Assembly: GCF_030527965.1 (NCBI RefSeq)
Contig: NZ_JAUMZU010000015.1
Location: 1-64,000 of the forward strand
Reading direction: 5' to 3'
Length of the DNA: 64,000 nucleotides
DNA from: Neisseria sp.
Lineage (GTDB): Bacteria; Pseudomonadota; Gammaproteobacteria; Burkholderiales; Neisseriaceae
Shown here: one piece after another, positions 15,350 through 26,421 of the stretch
Layout: every line of letters begins with the position of its first letter
Position numbering within the stretch: position 1 is the first letter of the stretch
The notes under the pieces: generated by a model
Seen by the model: only the letters and a program-made list of their open reading frames with translations
Told to the model about the DNA's origin: nothing
Database searches by the model: none
Translations under genes and position numbers: made by a program

Positions 15350-18300
15350 ATGTTGTGGATTGTTTTACTGATTGTTTTACTTGCTGCCATCGGCGTGCTG
15401 TTGTGGTTGCGCCAGCGCCAGGAGCGCGAATGGCAGATGGAGATGACTTATCTGCGTCGCCATGAAAACGAAAGGCCGGATTTGCCGGAAAATATTAAAG
15501 AAGCCAAAGTCATCCGCGGTACTTCTCCCAATCTGCAAAACAGCCGTGACACCCGAAAAACGGCTGAAGAAAGTAAAGTGGTGTACGAGCGTACTATTGA
15601 AAAATTGCGCGAAGTGGCGCCTAAGCGCGTACGCAAACTAGATGCTTTGATGGGTAAATTGAATCCTGAAGAGCAGGGCGGTTTGGAAGAGTTGCCGATT
15701 TTTGCAGGGGCTGACAGGCAAACAAACGAATTTGTTGAATTGCCTGATGAAGCGAGTAGTAGTTCGCAGGCAGCCGATCGTTTGCGCCAGATGCTTGGCA
15801 GAAATCCGGTGCGTTCTTCAACGCCCATTCCTTCCATCGCTTCTTATTTGGCTGATGCCGAACGTGGGCAAAGGCAGGAAAGCGCAGAGCGAAACCGCGC
15901 TGCGGTAACACCAGACGAGCTCTCTTTGGCCTTGGCTATGCCGCAATCCGTTCCTGATATCGTTGATTTTGATATGGATCCGCGCATGTTGCGCAAGCCG
16001 CATAAACCTGATGCCAACTTGCCGGTGATTTCTTTGGAAGAGGCGACCCGCAGCCCGTGGGTGCAAGTGCCGCCGATTATGGAGCGACCGAAGGTTGGGC
16101 AAGCGAGGCAAGGAGCGTCTGCCCGCCGTCAGACCATTACTTTGGATGATCCGGCTGTGGCTCGCACCCGTGCGCGCACGTTGGCCGAAGTCAACAAACT
16201 TTATTTAGAAAATTATCGTCCGGAAATACAGGAAACACGCCATTTGCCGCCGCAGCATACCGTTATCGATGAAACGGATATTCAGACCAATCTGCAATGG
16301 CAGCGCGTATCCCATTACAACCGTCAACATATACAAGAAAACATTCGTACCCAACATTCCGGCCCTGATGTGATTCCGGTGGAAGAGGTTTTTGCCAACA
16401 GCATACGCAACGGCTTGCCTGCTTCACGTCGGTTCCGCCGTGCCAGCAGCTCTGCTCATGAAAGTGTGATTCCTGAAAGTACCCGAATTGATCAGGCGCA
16501 TGTTACTCAAGTGCGACCGATGGTGGCGGCTGGCTTGAATAAACCTGCCGCTACGCCGCTTTATCAGGCGCGAAGCACCGTTTCTGCGCCTGTGAGTGTG
16601 CTGCCTGCGCCTGATGCGACAGTGGTTGAGCCGCCTGTGGTGCCGGAAACGCCGAAACCGGTGGTGGATATTCCGGAACCGCCGGTCTTTAACCGAGACG
16701 CGCCATCGCTTCAGTCTGCTGCGCCATCGGTTAATGCGCACATTACGGATGTGCCAGGTTCGCTGATTCGCGAACGGCTAATCAGCGAATCTGCGCCTGA
16801 AATTCCGTCGCAAGAGCTTGAGGCTCAGATTGTGTTGCCTGAGCAGACGTTGGATTCTGAAAATGTCGGACTACAGGATAACGGCTTGTCTGAAAACATA
16901 GGCAATGTTTTATCTGTTGCTGAAGAAGCGGCTACCTCATTGCAATCGCAAGTTGATATTCAGACAGGCTATTCTCTGCCTGATGCCTCATTGTTGCTGC
17001 CGCCGCAATTTGATGCTGCAGCCACGCAGAGCGAAGACGCTTTGTTGGAAAACAGCATTACTATCGAAGAAAAGCTGGCGGAGTTTAAAGTCAAGGTAAA
17101 GGTGTTGGACGCTTATGCGGGGCCGGTGATTACACGCTATGAAATCGAGCCGGACGTGGGCGTGCGCGGCAATGCTGTTTTGAATTTGGAGAAAGACCTG
17201 GCCCGTTCGTTGGGGGTTGCGTCTATCCGTGTTGTGGAAACCATTCCGGGTAAAACCTGTATGGGGTTAGAGCTGCCTAATCCGCGCCGACAGGTTATCC
17301 GCTTGAGCGAAGTATTTAATTCTCCTGCCTTTTATGAAAGTGCATCCAAATTGACGCTTGCTTTGGGGCAGGATATTACCGGCGCGCCGGTGGTAACGGA
17401 TTTGGCCAAGGCACCGCATCTTTTGGTTGCCGGTACGACGGGCTCGGGCAAATCGGTGGGCGTCAACGCCATGATTCTTTCCATGCTGTTTAAAGCTTCG
17501 CCGGAAGACGTGCGCATGATTATGATAGACCCGAAAATGCTGGAATTGAGCATTTATGAGGGCATTCCGCACTTGCTCGCGCCAGTGGTAACCGATATGA
17601 GGCTGGCGGCCAATGCGTTGAACTGGTGTGTGAACGAGATGGAAAAACGCTACCGCCTGATGAGCCATGTGGGTGTGCGCAATTTGGCCGGTTTTAATCA
17701 GAAAGTGGCGGAAGCAGCCGCTCAGGGCAGGAATATTGCCAATCCTTTCAGCTTGACGCCCGAAACGCCCGAACCGTTGGAAAAACTGCCGTTTATTGTG
17801 GTGGTGGTCGATGAGTTTGCCGATCTGATGATGACGGCAGGTAAGAAAATCGAAGAATTGATTGCCCGGCTGGCTCAAAAAGCGCGTGCAGCCGGCATCC
17901 ATCTGATTTTGGCCACGCAGCGCCCGAGTGTTGATGTGATTACCGGTTTGATTAAAGCCAATATCCCGACTCGCATTGCCTTTCAGGTTTCCAGTAAAAT
18001 CGACAGCCGTACCATTCTCGATCAGATGGGGGCGGAAAACTTGCTGGGTCAGGGCGATATGCTCTTTCTACCGCCGGGAACAGGTTATCCGCAACGGGTT
18101 CATGGTGCGTTTGTACAAGATAGCGAAGTGCATGCGGTAGTGGATTATCTGAAACGATTCGGCGAGCCGGATTACATTGATGATATTTTGACTACGGGGG
18201 TCGGCGGCGACGATATGTTTAGCAATGCGGCGGGCGGCAACAATGATCGGGACGATCTGTATGATGAAGCGGTAGCCACCATCATTAAAACGCAAAAACC

Positions 18301-18451
18301 CAGCATTTCCAATTTGCAACGTCATCTGCGCATCGGCTATAACCGGGCGGCCACTTTGTTTGACATGATGGAGGCCAACGGTGTGATTTCGCCGGCCGAG
18401 CCTAATGGAAAACGTACGATTTTGGCGCAAAGCATCGCTCATTTCGATTGA
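15350..18451 (+). CDS. ftsK: DNA translocase FtsK (single-span form)
   Basis: FtsK pumps chromosome ends through the septum and activates XerCD at dif. The 1033-residue protein has only one N-terminal membrane span (residues ~2-20) instead of the usual four, then a ~560-residue acidic, Pro-rich linker, the alpha domain (~575-660), the RecA-like motor with Walker A GTTGSGKS at 695-702 and Walker [11 protein letters not shown], and the winged-helix gamma domain ([20 protein letters not shown] to the end) that reads KOPS sites. Neisseria are known to carry two FtsK paralogues, and this looks like the longer, single-span one. Uptake-like sequences in the linker (16886, 16959) encode part of it. 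Confidence 0.92.
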   Translation: MLWIVLLIVLLAAIGVLLWLRQRQEREWQMEMTYLRRHENERPDLPENIKEAKVIRGTSPNLQNSRDTRKTAEESKVVYERTIEKLREVAPKRVRKLDALMGKLNPEEQGGLEELPIFAGADRQTNEFVELPDEASSSSQAADRLRQMLGRNPVRSSTPIPSIASYLADAERGQRQESAERNRAAVTPDELSLALAMPQSVPDIVDFDMDPRMLRKPHKPDANLPVISLEEATRSPWVQVPPIMERPKVGQARQGASARRQTITLDDPAVARTRARTLAEVNKLYLENYRPEIQETRHLPPQHTVIDETDIQTNLQWQRVSHYNRQHIQENIRTQHSGPDVIPVEEVFANSIRNGLPASRRFRRASSSAHESVIPESTRIDQAHVTQVRPMVAAGLNKPAATPLYQARSTVSAPVSVLPAPDATVVEPPVVPETPKPVVDIPEPPVFNRDAPSLQSAAPSVNAHITDVPGSLIRERLISESAPEIPSQELEAQIVLPEQTLDSENVGLQDNGLSENIGNVLSVAEEAATSLQSQVDIQTGYSLPDASLLLPPQFDAAATQSEDALLENSITIEEKLAEFKVKVKVLDAYAGPVITRYEIEPDVGVRGNAVLNLEKDLARSLGVASIRVVETIPGKTCMGLELPNPRRQVIRLSEVFNSPAFYESASKLTLALGQDITGAPVVTDLAKAPHLLVAGTTGSGKSVGVNAMILSMLFKASPEDVRMIMIDPKMLELSIYEGIPHLLAPVVTDMRLAANALNWCVNEMEKRYRLMSHVGVRNLAGFNQKVAEAAAQGRNIANPFSLTPETPEPLEKLPFIVVVVDEFADLMMTAGKKIEELIARLAQKARAAGIHLILATQRPSVDVITGLIKANIPTRIAFQVSSKIDSRTILDQMGAENLLGQGDMLFLPPGTGYPQRVHGAFVQDSEVHAVVDYLKRFGEPDYIDDILTTGVGGDDMFSNAAGGNNDRDDLYDEAVATIIKTQKPSISNLQRHLRIGYNRAATLFDMMEANGVISPAEPNGKRTILAQSIAHFD

Positions 18452-18463
18452 TTGGTTTGTAAT

Positions 18464-18500
18464 AAAAATGCCTGTCTGAATTATTCAGACAGGCATTTTT
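18464..18500. terminator. bidirectional terminator (inverted uptake pair) after ftsK
   Basis: AAAAATGCCTGTCTGAA (18464-18480) and its exact complement (18484-18500) around TTA, with A and T runs on both sides. ftsK and the DUF2322 gene converge here. Confidence 0.9.
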
Positions 18501-18553
18501 ATTATGAAGAAAGCTTTATTTTGAAGGAGCAGATATCAAGTTTCGATGACGTA

Positions 18554-18877
18554 TTATTGGTCTGCTCCGATAGGCAGCAATTTCAATTCAAGATTTTGAG
18601 CTTGAACGCGGAAGAGTAAATCAATATTGGGGTGTTTGCCCGGATGGTTTTGGGCATCGGCAACGTGTTCGGCAAACCATGCCAAGCCTTGTCGGGCGGC
18701 TTCGGCGTTGAGTGTGCCGTGGAATTGTTGTGCCAGTGCATTGTAAAGTTTTAAAGAACCCAGTTTGCCGGGGGAGGCCGGGATTTGGTGTAAAACTTTT
18801 CCCTCGGCATCGGTAACATCCAAACCGCTAAGATGGTTGATATCGGGCATGGCGGCGAGGTTTTCTTGGAAATTCAT
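18554..18877 (-). CDS. DUF2322 family protein
   Basis: A 107-residue soluble protein that matches what I recall of DUF2322: the opening MNFQENLAAMPDINHLSGLD, then PGKLGSLKLYNALAQQFHG, LAWFAEHVADAQNHPGKHPN and IDLLFRV. The function of the family is unknown. ATG 18877 is chosen; the longer upstream frame runs through an uptake-sequence copy (18917-18927) and low-complexity residues. It lies between ftsK (convergent) and upp (same strand). Confidence 0.78.
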   Translation of the reverse strand: MNFQENLAAMPDINHLSGLDVTDAEGKVLHQIPASPGKLGSLKLYNALAQQFHGTLNAEAARQGLAWFAEHVADAQNHPGKHPNIDLLFRVQAQNLELKLLPIGADQ

Positions 18878-19060
18878 ATCGTGCTTTCTTAATGAGTGAT
18901 GCCTGCCTGTAAAATGTTCAGACAGGCATTGGTTGGAAAACGGCTGTTTGTATGAAGCGTACACCAGTGGCAGCCAATTTGAATGATGTTTATGGTTTGC
19001 CATGACATTAGCCGGTTATTTCGTTTGGCCTTCTCCGGTTTGCAGTCGTGCATCTGGCCT

Positions 19061-19687
19061 TTAGCGTGTGCCGAAAATCTTATCGCCCGCATCGCCCAGA
19101 CCGGGAATGATATAGCCGTGTTCGTTAAGATGGCTGTCGAGTGCGGCGGCGTAGATGGTTACGTCGGGATGCGTTTCGTTGACCAGTTTCACGCCTTCCG
19201 GTGCGGCGACCAAAACTAAGGCTTTGATATTGCGGCAGCCTTTCTGTTTGAGCAAGTCGATGGTTGCAACCATAGAGCCGCCGGTGGCCAGCATGGGGTC
19301 GATAATCAGTGCGGGGCGGGAAGCCATGCTGTCGACGAATTTTTCAAAATAAGAAACGGGCTTCAGTGTTTCTTCGTTTCGTTGCAGGCCGACCACGCTG
19401 ATTTTGGCGGTGGGTATCAAATCCAATACGCCGTCGAGCATGCCGAGGCCGGCGCGCAGAATAGGCACTACGGTTAAGGTTTTGCCCTTAATCCGTTCGC
19501 CTTCAATTTCGCCGCACCAGCCGTCGATAATGTATTTTTCAGTGTCGAAATCGCGGCTGGCCTCATAGGCCATCAAGCGAGCGAGTTCGGTGGTTAGCGT
19601 GCGGAATTTATAGGTGCTGCATTCAGCTTCGCGCATGAGGGTCAGCTTGTGTTTGACCAGCGGATGGTCAATGACGGTTATTTTCAT
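19061..19687 (-). CDS. upp: uracil phosphoribosyltransferase
   Basis: Upp salvages uracil to UMP using PRPP. The 208-residue product has the PRPP loop in [18 protein letters not shown], the family [16 protein letters not shown] segment and the C-terminal [12 protein letters not shown] uracil-binding end. Start [15 protein letters not shown] at 19687 follows GAGAGCTCAC; the longer frame upstream is non-coding in character. The NCS2 permease at 29932 could supply nucleobases to the same salvage route (inference). Confidence 0.96.
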   Translation of the reverse strand: MKITVIDHPLVKHKLTLMREAECSTYKFRTLTTELARLMAYEASRDFDTEKYIIDGWCGEIEGERIKGKTLTVVPILRAGLGMLDGVLDLIPTAKISVVGLQRNEETLKPVSYFEKFVDSMASRPALIIDPMLATGGSMVATIDLLKQKGCRNIKALVLVAAPEGVKLVNETHPDVTIYAAALDSHLNEHGYIIPGLGDAGDKIFGTR

Positions 19688-19834
19688 CGTGAGCTCTCTT
19701 TGTTCGTCTTTCGGGGCGGCGTTATTATAAAACTTTTGCCCGTTTGTACCAATCATTAAGGTATGCTGTTTGGTGCTTTTCTTAATCAAGCAGGAAGCGG
19801 CTTTATACTGCGGCGGAATGAGCGGGATACATAA

Positions 19835-19865
19835 AGCCTGTCTGAATTTTTCAGACAGGCTTTGT
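19835..19865. terminator. uptake-pair terminator between upp and grxD
   Basis: AAAGCCTGTCTGAA (19835-19848) and its complement (19852-19865) around TTT. It lies downstream of minus-strand grxD. Confidence 0.85.
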
Positions 19866-19890
19866 TAACGGGAAGCAGATTGGATGTGTA

Positions 19891-20199
19891 TTAGGCTTTC
19901 AGCGCTTCTTGCAATTCGCCTGCTTCATACATTTCCATCATGATGTCGGAACCGCCCAGAAATTCGCCGTTTACATAAAGCTGGGGAATAGTTGGCCAGT
20001 TGCTGTATTCTTTGATGCCTTGGCGCACTTCATCGTTTTCCAATACGTTGACGGTAACGAAATCGGTGCAGCCGGCGGCTTGCAAGAGTTGTACGGCACG
20101 GGAGGAGAAGCCGCATTGCGGGAATTGCTTGGTGCCCTTCATGAATAATACGACGCGATGGGTGTTTACGACTTCTTTGATTTGATCTTGAATGCTCAT
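19891..20199 (-). CDS. grxD: monothiol glutaredoxin Grx4
   Basis: A 102-residue monothiol glutaredoxin with the CGFS motif at residues 29-32 (KGTKQFPQCGFSSRAVQLL), followed by the glutathione-binding WPTIPQLYVNGEFLGGSDI segment. Proteins of this class carry [2Fe-2S] clusters, often with BolA, and act in Fe-S trafficking and iron sensing rather than disulfide reduction. It lies 24 bp downstream of the rsmB-like gene on the same strand and may be co-transcribed with it. Confidence 0.95.
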   Translation of the reverse strand: MSIQDQIKEVVNTHRVVLFMKGTKQFPQCGFSSRAVQLLQAAGCTDFVTVNVLENDEVRQGIKEYSNWPTIPQLYVNGEFLGGSDIMMEMYEAGELQEALKA

Positions 20200-20223
20200 T
20201 ACGAATTCCTAGAATGGTTGGGA

Positions 20224-21480
20224 TTAGTTTCGTTCGAACACGGCGGCGAAAAAGCCGTCGGTGTGGTGTTCGGCGGTGTTCAGGCGCAAGTATACACCTG
20301 TATCGAGCGGAATTTTATAGTGATTTAATACCGAGGCGCAATCAACCGCATGCCAATCCGGATGTTCGGCCAGAAAACGGGCGGCTTGCTGCTCGTTTTC
20401 CTGCGGCAGAACGCTGCATGTGGCATAGACCAAACGGCCTTTCGGTGCGACTAATTTGGCGGCTTCGGCCAGAATCGAGGCTTGCTGCGTTTGCAACGCG
20501 GCTAACGAATCGGGAGATTGTCGATATTTCAAATCGGGATTGCGGCGTAAAGTACCTAAGCCGGAGCAGGGCGCGTCAACCAAGACGCGATCGGCTTTGC
20601 CGTACAGGCGCGCGATGCGAGGGTCGGTTTCATTGCTGATGCGTTCGGGGTGGATGTTGGTCAGCCCGGCGCGCACCATGCGCGGCTTGAGGTTGGCAAG
20701 GCGTTTTTCGGAAATATCGAAAGCGTAGATGCGGCCTTTGTTGGCCATCATGGCGCCAATTGCCAGTGTTTTGCCACCTGCGCCTGCGCAGAAGTCAACA
20801 ACGATTTCGCCGCGCTTCGCACCGAGTAATTGTGCCAATAGCTGGCTGCCTTCATCTTGCACTTCCAGTGTGCCGTCAAGAAACAACGGGTGTTTGTTTA
20901 GCGCCGGCTTGTCTTTAAAACGAATGCCCCACGGCGAATAGGGCGCTGCTTCTGCCGCCAATGCTTCCTCAGTCAGTTGCGCTAAAACTTTATCGCGTTT
21001 GCCTCGCAGCAGATTAACACGCACGTCTAGCGGCGCGGTTTGGTTGGCGCTACGGCCGAATTGCAGTATGTTTTCTTCAGAAAGTTGAGCTTTTAAAACT
21101 TCAACCAGCCATTCTGGCAATTCGGCGGCGGTGCATAGATTGGTTGAAAATTCGTTTTTACGTGCCTTTAATTGGGCTAGAAATTCTGTTTCTTCTTGGT
21201 TCAGTAATGCTTGGATGCGGCTGATGTTCACACCGCGGCCGAGCACCAGAGCCGCTAAGGCGGCTTTATGCGGCTGGGCATGCGGGCGGCGTAAAACGGC
21301 ACTGATTTTTTGATAATGGCGCAAAGCGGCGAAGGCAGTTTCTGCAATTTCGTGCCGGTCTTGGCGGCCCAGTTTTTTATGTTCGCGAAAATAGCCCGAC
21401 AGCATCGTATCGGCAGGTTGTTTGAAGGTTAGTATGTCGGCAAGAACGGCGGCGGTGTGGTCTAATTGAGTAGGCGTCAT
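20224..21480 (-). CDS. RsmB/NOP-family rRNA (cytosine-C5) methyltransferase
   Basis: A 418-residue SAM-dependent methyltransferase with an N-terminal NusB-like helical region (MTPTQLDHTAAVLADILTF onward), the SAM site VVDFCAGAGGKTLAIGAMM, and the two catalytic cysteines in DAPCSGLGTLRRNPDLKY and YATCSVLPQENEQQA. This fits 16S rRNA m5C methyltransferases related to RsmB (m5C967), and exact orthology is uncertain. ATG 21480 is chosen because it opens the conserved fold; the frame extends 65 codons further upstream, but that part reads like intergenic DNA with an uptake sequence (21527-21538). Confidence 0.88.
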   Translation of the reverse strand: MTPTQLDHTAAVLADILTFKQPADTMLSGYFREHKKLGRQDRHEIAETAFAALRHYQKISAVLRRPHAQPHKAALAALVLGRGVNISRIQALLNQEETEFLAQLKARKNEFSTNLCTAAELPEWLVEVLKAQLSEENILQFGRSANQTAPLDVRVNLLRGKRDKVLAQLTEEALAAEAAPYSPWGIRFKDKPALNKHPLFLDGTLEVQDEGSQLLAQLLGAKRGEIVVDFCAGAGGKTLAIGAMMANKGRIYAFDISEKRLANLKPRMVRAGLTNIHPERISNETDPRIARLYGKADRVLVDAPCSGLGTLRRNPDLKYRQSPDSLAALQTQQASILAEAAKLVAPKGRLVYATCSVLPQENEQQAARFLAEHPDWHAVDCASVLNHYKIPLDTGVYLRLNTAEHHTDGFFAAVFERN

Positions 21481-21832
21481 ATCGGGCGGGGCAAATCGTT
21501 TGAATCGCCGGATTATAGCAAGATTATGCCTGTCTGAAAAAAAGCAGATGGGCCAAGCGAAGCCATACACATGTTTTGTGGATAACCTTGTGGGTAAGGT
21601 AGTGGTAAGCAGAAAAACAGGCTGGCAAGTCGAGGGTGGTCTATGATTGATTAAAAATGAAGCAAATATTTTCATATAAAATCAATTAGTTAATCTGTTT
21701 TTGTTGATTTGAAAAGGATTTTTCAAAATGAATAACACATGATTTTTCAGACAAGCATTCCGTTTACACGGTTGTGCCCGGTTTGGGGTACAATCCACCA
21801 TCTCCGTAACCAGAATTTGATTAGAGCCGACG
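21481..21832. promoter_or_regulatory. 352-bp divergent region between the rsmB-like gene and proS
   Basis: No gene is supported. It holds one forward uptake sequence (21527-21538) and a degenerate reverse one (21745-21757), a perfect 8-bp inverted repeat TTTGAAAA / TTTTCAAA (21708-21715, 21720-21727), and a possible -10 TACAAT (21789-21794) before proS without a well-spaced -35. Confidence 0.4.
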
Positions 21833-23545
21833 ATGAAAGCCAGCCAATTTTTTATTTCCACTTTAAAAGAAGCCCCTGCCGAAGCTGTTTTATCTAGCCA
21901 CCGCCTGATGATACGGGCCGGTTTAATTAAAGCCGTTGCTTCGGGTCTGTATACTTGGATGCCGATGGGATTGCGCGTGTTGCGTAAAGTGGAAAATATC
22001 GTACGAGAAGAAATGAACAAAGCGGGCAGCGTGGAATTGCTGATGCCGGTGGTGCAGCCGGCCGAATTGTGGCAGGAGAGCGGCCGTTGGGAATTTTATG
22101 GCAAAGAATTGCTGCGGATTAAAGACCGGCACGAGCGTGATTTCTGCATGGGTCCGACCTGTGAGGAAGTAATTACCGACATTGTGCGCAAAGAAATCAC
22201 CAGTTACAAGCAGCTTCCCAAGAATTTCTATCATATTCAAACCAAATTCCGCGATGAAGTGCGCCCGCGTTTTGGCGTGATGCGTGCGCGTGAGTTTGTG
22301 ATGAAAGATGCGTATTCGTTTCATGCCGATTATGAATCGTTGGTGCGCGACGGCTATCAGCCGATGTATGACGCATATTGCCGTATTTTCGACCGTCTCG
22401 GCCTAAACTATCGTCCTGTTGCAGCGGATACGGGCAGCATCGGCGGCACGGGCTCGCACGAATTCCAAGTTTTGGCCGAAAGTGGAGAGGATGTGATTGC
22501 TTATAGCGATACTTCCGATTTTGCCGCCAATGTCGAGCTGGCAGCGACCTTGCCGCAGCAAGGCGAACGCGCCGAGGCAGCCGAGAGTCTGACCAAAATC
22601 CATACGCCCGGCGTGAAAACCATCGCCGAATTGGTGGCGTTTCTCAAACTGCCGGTTGAGCGCACATTGAAATCCATTGTGGTGGAAGGCGAAGAAGAAG
22701 GCGAGCTGGTGTTGCTGCTGTTGCGCGGCGATCATGAGTTTAACGATATTAAGGCGGAAAAGCTGCCCGGTGTTAAAACTCCGCTGATCATGGCGCCTGC
22801 ATCGCTGATTCAGGCACAGTTCGGCGCCAACGGCGGCTCGCTCGGGCCGGTTGGTTTCAAGGGCAAAGTGTATGCGGATTATGCGGTTGAAAAACTGGCC
22901 GATATGGTTATCGGCGCCAACGAAGACGATTACCACTATACCGGTTTCAATTTTGGCAGAGATTGCTCCGAGCCTGAATTTGCCGATTTGCGCAATGTGG
23001 TGGAAGGCGATCCCAGCCCTGATGGCAAAGGCTGTCTGAAACTGGCGCGCGGCATTGAAGTCGGCCATGTTTTTCAGCTGCGCGACAAATACTCCCAAGC
23101 CATGAATGCCTCATTCTTAGACAATAACGGTAAATCGCAAATCATGGAGATGGGTTGCTACGGCATCGGCATTACCCGAATCGTAGCAGCCGCCATCGAG
23201 CAAAACAACGACGAACGCGGCATTATCTGGACCGATGCGATGGCACCTTTCCAAGTGGTGGTTGTGCCGATGAATTACAAAAAATCCGAAGCCGTGCGCG
23301 ATGCCGCAGATAAGATTTATACCGATTTGTTGGCTGCCGGAGTAGATGTTTTGTTGGATGATCGCGATGAACGCGCAGGTGTGTTGCTAAATGATTCGGA
23401 ATTGCTCGGCATTCCGCACCGCATCGTGATTGGCGACCGCGGCCTGAAAGAAGGCTTGGTAGAGTATGCCAGACGTGTTGATAACGAAGCGAAAAGCGTA
23501 GCTTTGGGTGAAGTGGTTGCAAACATCGTGGCTACGTTGAAGTAA
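21833..23545 (+). CDS. proS: prolyl-tRNA synthetase
   Basis: ProS charges tRNA-Pro and, through an inserted editing domain, clears Ala-tRNA-Pro. The 570-residue class II synthetase of bacterial type shows motif 1 ([23 protein letters not shown]), motif 2 ([25 protein letters not shown]), the INS editing domain (~residues 225-390), motif 3 ([17 protein letters not shown]) and the anticodon-binding domain at the C-terminus. ATG 21833 is the natural start ([15 protein letters not shown]). Terminated by an uptake-pair hairpin shared with the convergent LLM gene. Confidence 0.97.
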   Translation: MKASQFFISTLKEAPAEAVLSSHRLMIRAGLIKAVASGLYTWMPMGLRVLRKVENIVREEMNKAGSVELLMPVVQPAELWQESGRWEFYGKELLRIKDRHERDFCMGPTCEEVITDIVRKEITSYKQLPKNFYHIQTKFRDEVRPRFGVMRAREFVMKDAYSFHADYESLVRDGYQPMYDAYCRIFDRLGLNYRPVAADTGSIGGTGSHEFQVLAESGEDVIAYSDTSDFAANVELAATLPQQGERAEAAESLTKIHTPGVKTIAELVAFLKLPVERTLKSIVVEGEEEGELVLLLLRGDHEFNDIKAEKLPGVKTPLIMAPASLIQAQFGANGGSLGPVGFKGKVYADYAVEKLADMVIGANEDDYHYTGFNFGRDCSEPEFADLRNVVEGDPSPDGKGCLKLARGIEVGHVFQLRDKYSQAMNASFLDNNGKSQIMEMGCYGIGITRIVAAAIEQNNDERGIIWTDAMAPFQVVVVPMNYKKSEAVRDAADKIYTDLLAAGVDVLLDDRDERAGVLLNDSELLGIPHRIVIGDRGLKEGLVEYARRVDNEAKSVALGEVVANIVATLK

Positions 23546-23572
23546 TAAAACCCTATTGGGTTTGAATAAAAG

Positions 23573-23607
23573 AAAAGCCTGTCTGAAAACTTTCAGACAG
23601 GCTTTTT
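23573..23607. terminator. bidirectional terminator (inverted uptake pair) after proS
   Basis: AAAAGCCTGTCTGAAA and its complement around AC (23573-23606), followed by T. Between convergent proS and the LLM oxidoreductase gene. Confidence 0.88.
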
Positions 23608-23627
23608 GTTTTGGGCTGTATGTGAGC

Positions 23628-24614
23628 TTACACTGCTGAGATTTCATAAAACAGTCGGTAAGATTGGTGTTGCTTTTCTTCGTCGTAGATGTAGCTTACC
23701 GCCATCCATTCGTCGGCACGCAGGCGTGTTTGCCATTCATCCAGTTTGGCGGCAGCACTGGCTTTGCCGCCGATAATCGAGCAGGAAAGCATTTGTTGTA
23801 CCATTGCTTCTTCGCCGGCTTGCCAATGTGTATTCATATCTGGCACAGGAGGTTGTAGCGGGCGGCGGCTGTTTCGGATGATGTTCAGGAAAAACTGCTG
23901 CTGCGAAGTGGAGAGATAATGAGCTTCTTCGTCGGTATCGGCGATGATGACGTTGAGGCATACGATGGTATACGGTTGCGCCAGTGTTGCCGAAGGTTTG
24001 AATTTGCGGCGGTAGATTTCCAGCGCAGATTCCAGCATTCGAGGTGCGAAATGGGCGGCAAATGCGTAGGGCAGGCCGAGTTCGGCGGCAAGATAGGCGC
24101 TTTCGGTGCTGGAGCCCAGGATATAAAGCGGAATGTTCAGGCCGACGCCGGGGAATGCGCATACATAGCCTTGCGCTTCACTCGGGCCGAAATAACGTTG
24201 CAGCGTTTGGATATCTTCAGGAAAACTGAATGAAAGATCGCGTTCGCTGCGGCGTATTGCGGCAGCAGTAAGCTGGTCGGTGCCGGGTGCTCGGCCGAGG
24301 CCTAAATCAACGCGGCCGGGATAGATGGTATCAAGTGTGCCGTATTGCTCGGCCACGATGAGCGGGCTGTGGTTGGGCAGCATAACGCCGCCGCTGCCGA
24401 CTCGTATGCGGTTGGTATGCGCTAAGGTATGGCCGATTAAGATTTGTGTAGCCGAGCTGACTAGGTGAGGCATATTGTGATGCTCGGCTATCCAATAGCG
24501 CGCGTAACCAATTTTTTCCGTTTCCCTCGCCAAAGCGATCATGGATGAGATGGCTTGAGCGCCGTTCTGCCCTTCGCGGACGGGAACGAGATTAAGCACG
24601 GATACGGGGCGCAT
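23628..24614 (-). CDS. LLM-class flavin-dependent oxidoreductase
   Basis: A 328-residue luciferase-like monooxygenase fold protein. The opening RPVSVLNLVPVREGQNGAQA, the YWIAEHHNMPHLVSSATQIL strand and GSGGVMLPNHSPLIVAEQYGTLDTIYPGRVDLGLGRAPGTD are hallmarks of the MsnO8/YhbW-like subgroup that uses FMN. The substrate is unknown. It stands alone between convergent proS and divergent pta. Confidence 0.9.
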   Translation of the reverse strand: MRPVSVLNLVPVREGQNGAQAISSMIALARETEKIGYARYWIAEHHNMPHLVSSATQILIGHTLAHTNRIRVGSGGVMLPNHSPLIVAEQYGTLDTIYPGRVDLGLGRAPGTDQLTAAAIRRSERDLSFSFPEDIQTLQRYFGPSEAQGYVCAFPGVGLNIPLYILGSSTESAYLAAELGLPYAFAAHFAPRMLESALEIYRRKFKPSATLAQPYTIVCLNVIIADTDEEAHYLSTSQQQFFLNIIRNSRRPLQPPVPDMNTHWQAGEEAMVQQMLSCSIIGGKASAAAKLDEWQTRLRADEWMAVSYIYDEEKQHQSYRLFYEISAV

Positions 24615-24866
24615 GGTGTTTCCTTTTTAAATACGGGGTTGTGATGCGGTTGATGCTGCCGGATATTTTCCTATTTTATCGCAGCCGGTTGCGGTTGGAA
24701 TAATCGGATTGTTTTTTGATAAAGGATTCGATTTTCAGACAGGCATGAACACGGTGGAGATATTGAATCGGCAGAGTGGTTGCAGGGTAGGATTTTGAGC
24801 GGTTTTAGAGTATATTGGCGCTTTATTGTGATGCGAATGAATCAAACTGTAAAAGGATAATGCGTT

Positions 24867-26348
24867 ATGGCAAATATTTTGATTGTACCTGTATGTGTTC
24901 ATGTTGACTTGGCGGCGGTAACGGCGGCTGTGGCGGCCGGTTTGCCTGATGCTGCGGTGTTTAATCCGCTGGCCGATTCGGCGGAAGCAGAGCGGCTGAT
25001 TGGCGCGGGCAAGGCGGATGATTGGTTTGATTTGTTGGTTGGCCGTTTGTCGGCATTGGGAAAATCGAATGTTGTGATTCAGGGCATTGCGACTGATGCC
25101 GATCATGCTTTTTTATCGGCTCATAATGCGGGCTTGGCTTCTGCGTTTAACGCGCGGGTGGTGTTTGCTTCCAGCAATGAATGCGGTACGGCCTCGCGTT
25201 TGCGGTTGGCCAAACAGGTATTTGAAGGAAAAGCGGAAATCATGGGTGTAACCGGCGGCAGCGCCGAAGCGGCGAAAGAAGCTGGTTTGGCTTATTTGGG
25301 CAAGCCGGATGCTTTGGATAATGCCGCGGCTTTGGTTGCTCCGCAAGAAACACGTATGTCGCCCGCGCAATTCCGTTTCAATATGATGGAATCGGCGCGT
25401 AAAGCGAACAAACGCATCGTATTGCCCGAAGGCGCGGAGCCGCGTACGGTGCATGCGGCTGCGATTTGCCATGAAAAAGGCATTGCCCGTTGCGTATTGC
25501 TGGCACCTCGTCCGGCTGTTTTGGAAGTAGCGCAGCAAATCGGCGTAACATTGCCGGATTCGGTGGAAATCATTGATCCTGAAACCTTGGTGGAGCAATA
25601 TGTCGGCCCGATGTGCGAACTGCGTAAAAGTAAAGGCCTTACGCCCGAACAGGCGCGTGAACAGTTGAAAGACACCGTGGTGCTCGGCACCATGATGATG
25701 GCGCAAAATGATGTGGACGGTTTGGTTTCCGGCGCAGTGCATACTACGGCCAACACCATCCGCCCGGCGTTTCAGCTGATTAAAACGGCGCCCGGTGCCA
25801 GCATCGTATCAAGCGTTTTCTTTATGCTGCTGCCCGGTCAAGTGCTGGTGTACGGCGATTGCGCGGTCAATCCGAACCCGACGCCGGAGCAATTGGCGGA
25901 AATCGCCATTCAGTCGGCCGATTCGGCCAAGGCTTTCGGCATTGAGCCGCGTGTGGCGATGATTTCTTATTCTACCGGTACTTCAGGCGCCGGCCCTGAT
26001 GTGGAAGCGGTGGCTGCGGCTACCGAGCTGGTTAAACAGCAGCGCCCCGATATTGCGGTGGACGGCCCGCTGCAATACGACGCGGCCAGTGTGGCCAGCG
26101 TGGCCCAATCCAAAGCGCCGAACAGCCCGGTTGCCGGCAAAGCCACTGTGTTCGTTTTCCCTGATTTGAATACCGGCAACTGCACTTACAAAGCCGTTCA
26201 GCGTAATGCAAATGTGTTGAGCGTCGGCCCGATGTTACAAGGCTTGCGCAAACCGGTTAACGATTTGTCGCGCGGTGCTTTGGTGGAAGACATCGTTTAC
26301 ACCATCGCGCTGACGGCTATTCAAGCTGAGCAAATGGCGGCCAAATAA
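24867..26348 (+). CDS. pta: phosphate acetyltransferase
   Basis: Pta interconverts acetyl-CoA and acetyl phosphate. At 493 residues it is much shorter than E. coli Pta (714). The catalytic PTA domain occupies roughly residues 170-490 ([18 protein letters not shown] to [18 protein letters not shown], with [22 protein letters not shown] between). The N-terminal ~165 residues form a reduced regulatory part without the usual P-loop start. The catalytic residues look intact. A strong uptake-pair terminator follows. Confidence 0.93.
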   Translation: MANILIVPVCVHVDLAAVTAAVAAGLPDAAVFNPLADSAEAERLIGAGKADDWFDLLVGRLSALGKSNVVIQGIATDADHAFLSAHNAGLASAFNARVVFASSNECGTASRLRLAKQVFEGKAEIMGVTGGSAEAAKEAGLAYLGKPDALDNAAALVAPQETRMSPAQFRFNMMESARKANKRIVLPEGAEPRTVHAAAICHEKGIARCVLLAPRPAVLEVAQQIGVTLPDSVEIIDPETLVEQYVGPMCELRKSKGLTPEQAREQLKDTVVLGTMMMAQNDVDGLVSGAVHTTANTIRPAFQLIKTAPGASIVSSVFFMLLPGQVLVYGDCAVNPNPTPEQLAEIAIQSADSAKAFGIEPRVAMISYSTGTSGAGPDVEAVAAATELVKQQRPDIAVDGPLQYDAASVASVAQSKAPNSPVAGKATVFVFPDLNTGNCTYKAVQRNANVLSVGPMLQGLRKPVNDLSRGALVEDIVYTIALTAIQAEQMAAK

Positions 26349-26370
26349 ATCTTTGGCTTCTGATGGAATG

Positions 26371-26408
26371 ATGCCTGTCTGAAAAACATTTTTCAGACAG
26401 GCATTTTG
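26371..26408. terminator. bidirectional terminator (inverted uptake pair) pta / tsaD
   Basis: ATGCCTGTCTGAAAAA and its complement around CA (26371-26404), followed by TTTTG. Between convergent pta and tsaD. Confidence 0.88.
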
Positions 26409-26421
26409 TTTTTGAAGCTCT

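Noticed and set aside
22403..23098. A 231-codon minus-strand frame inside proS
   Set aside because: It is the antisense shadow of a strongly conserved gene and has no start signal or recognisable motif.
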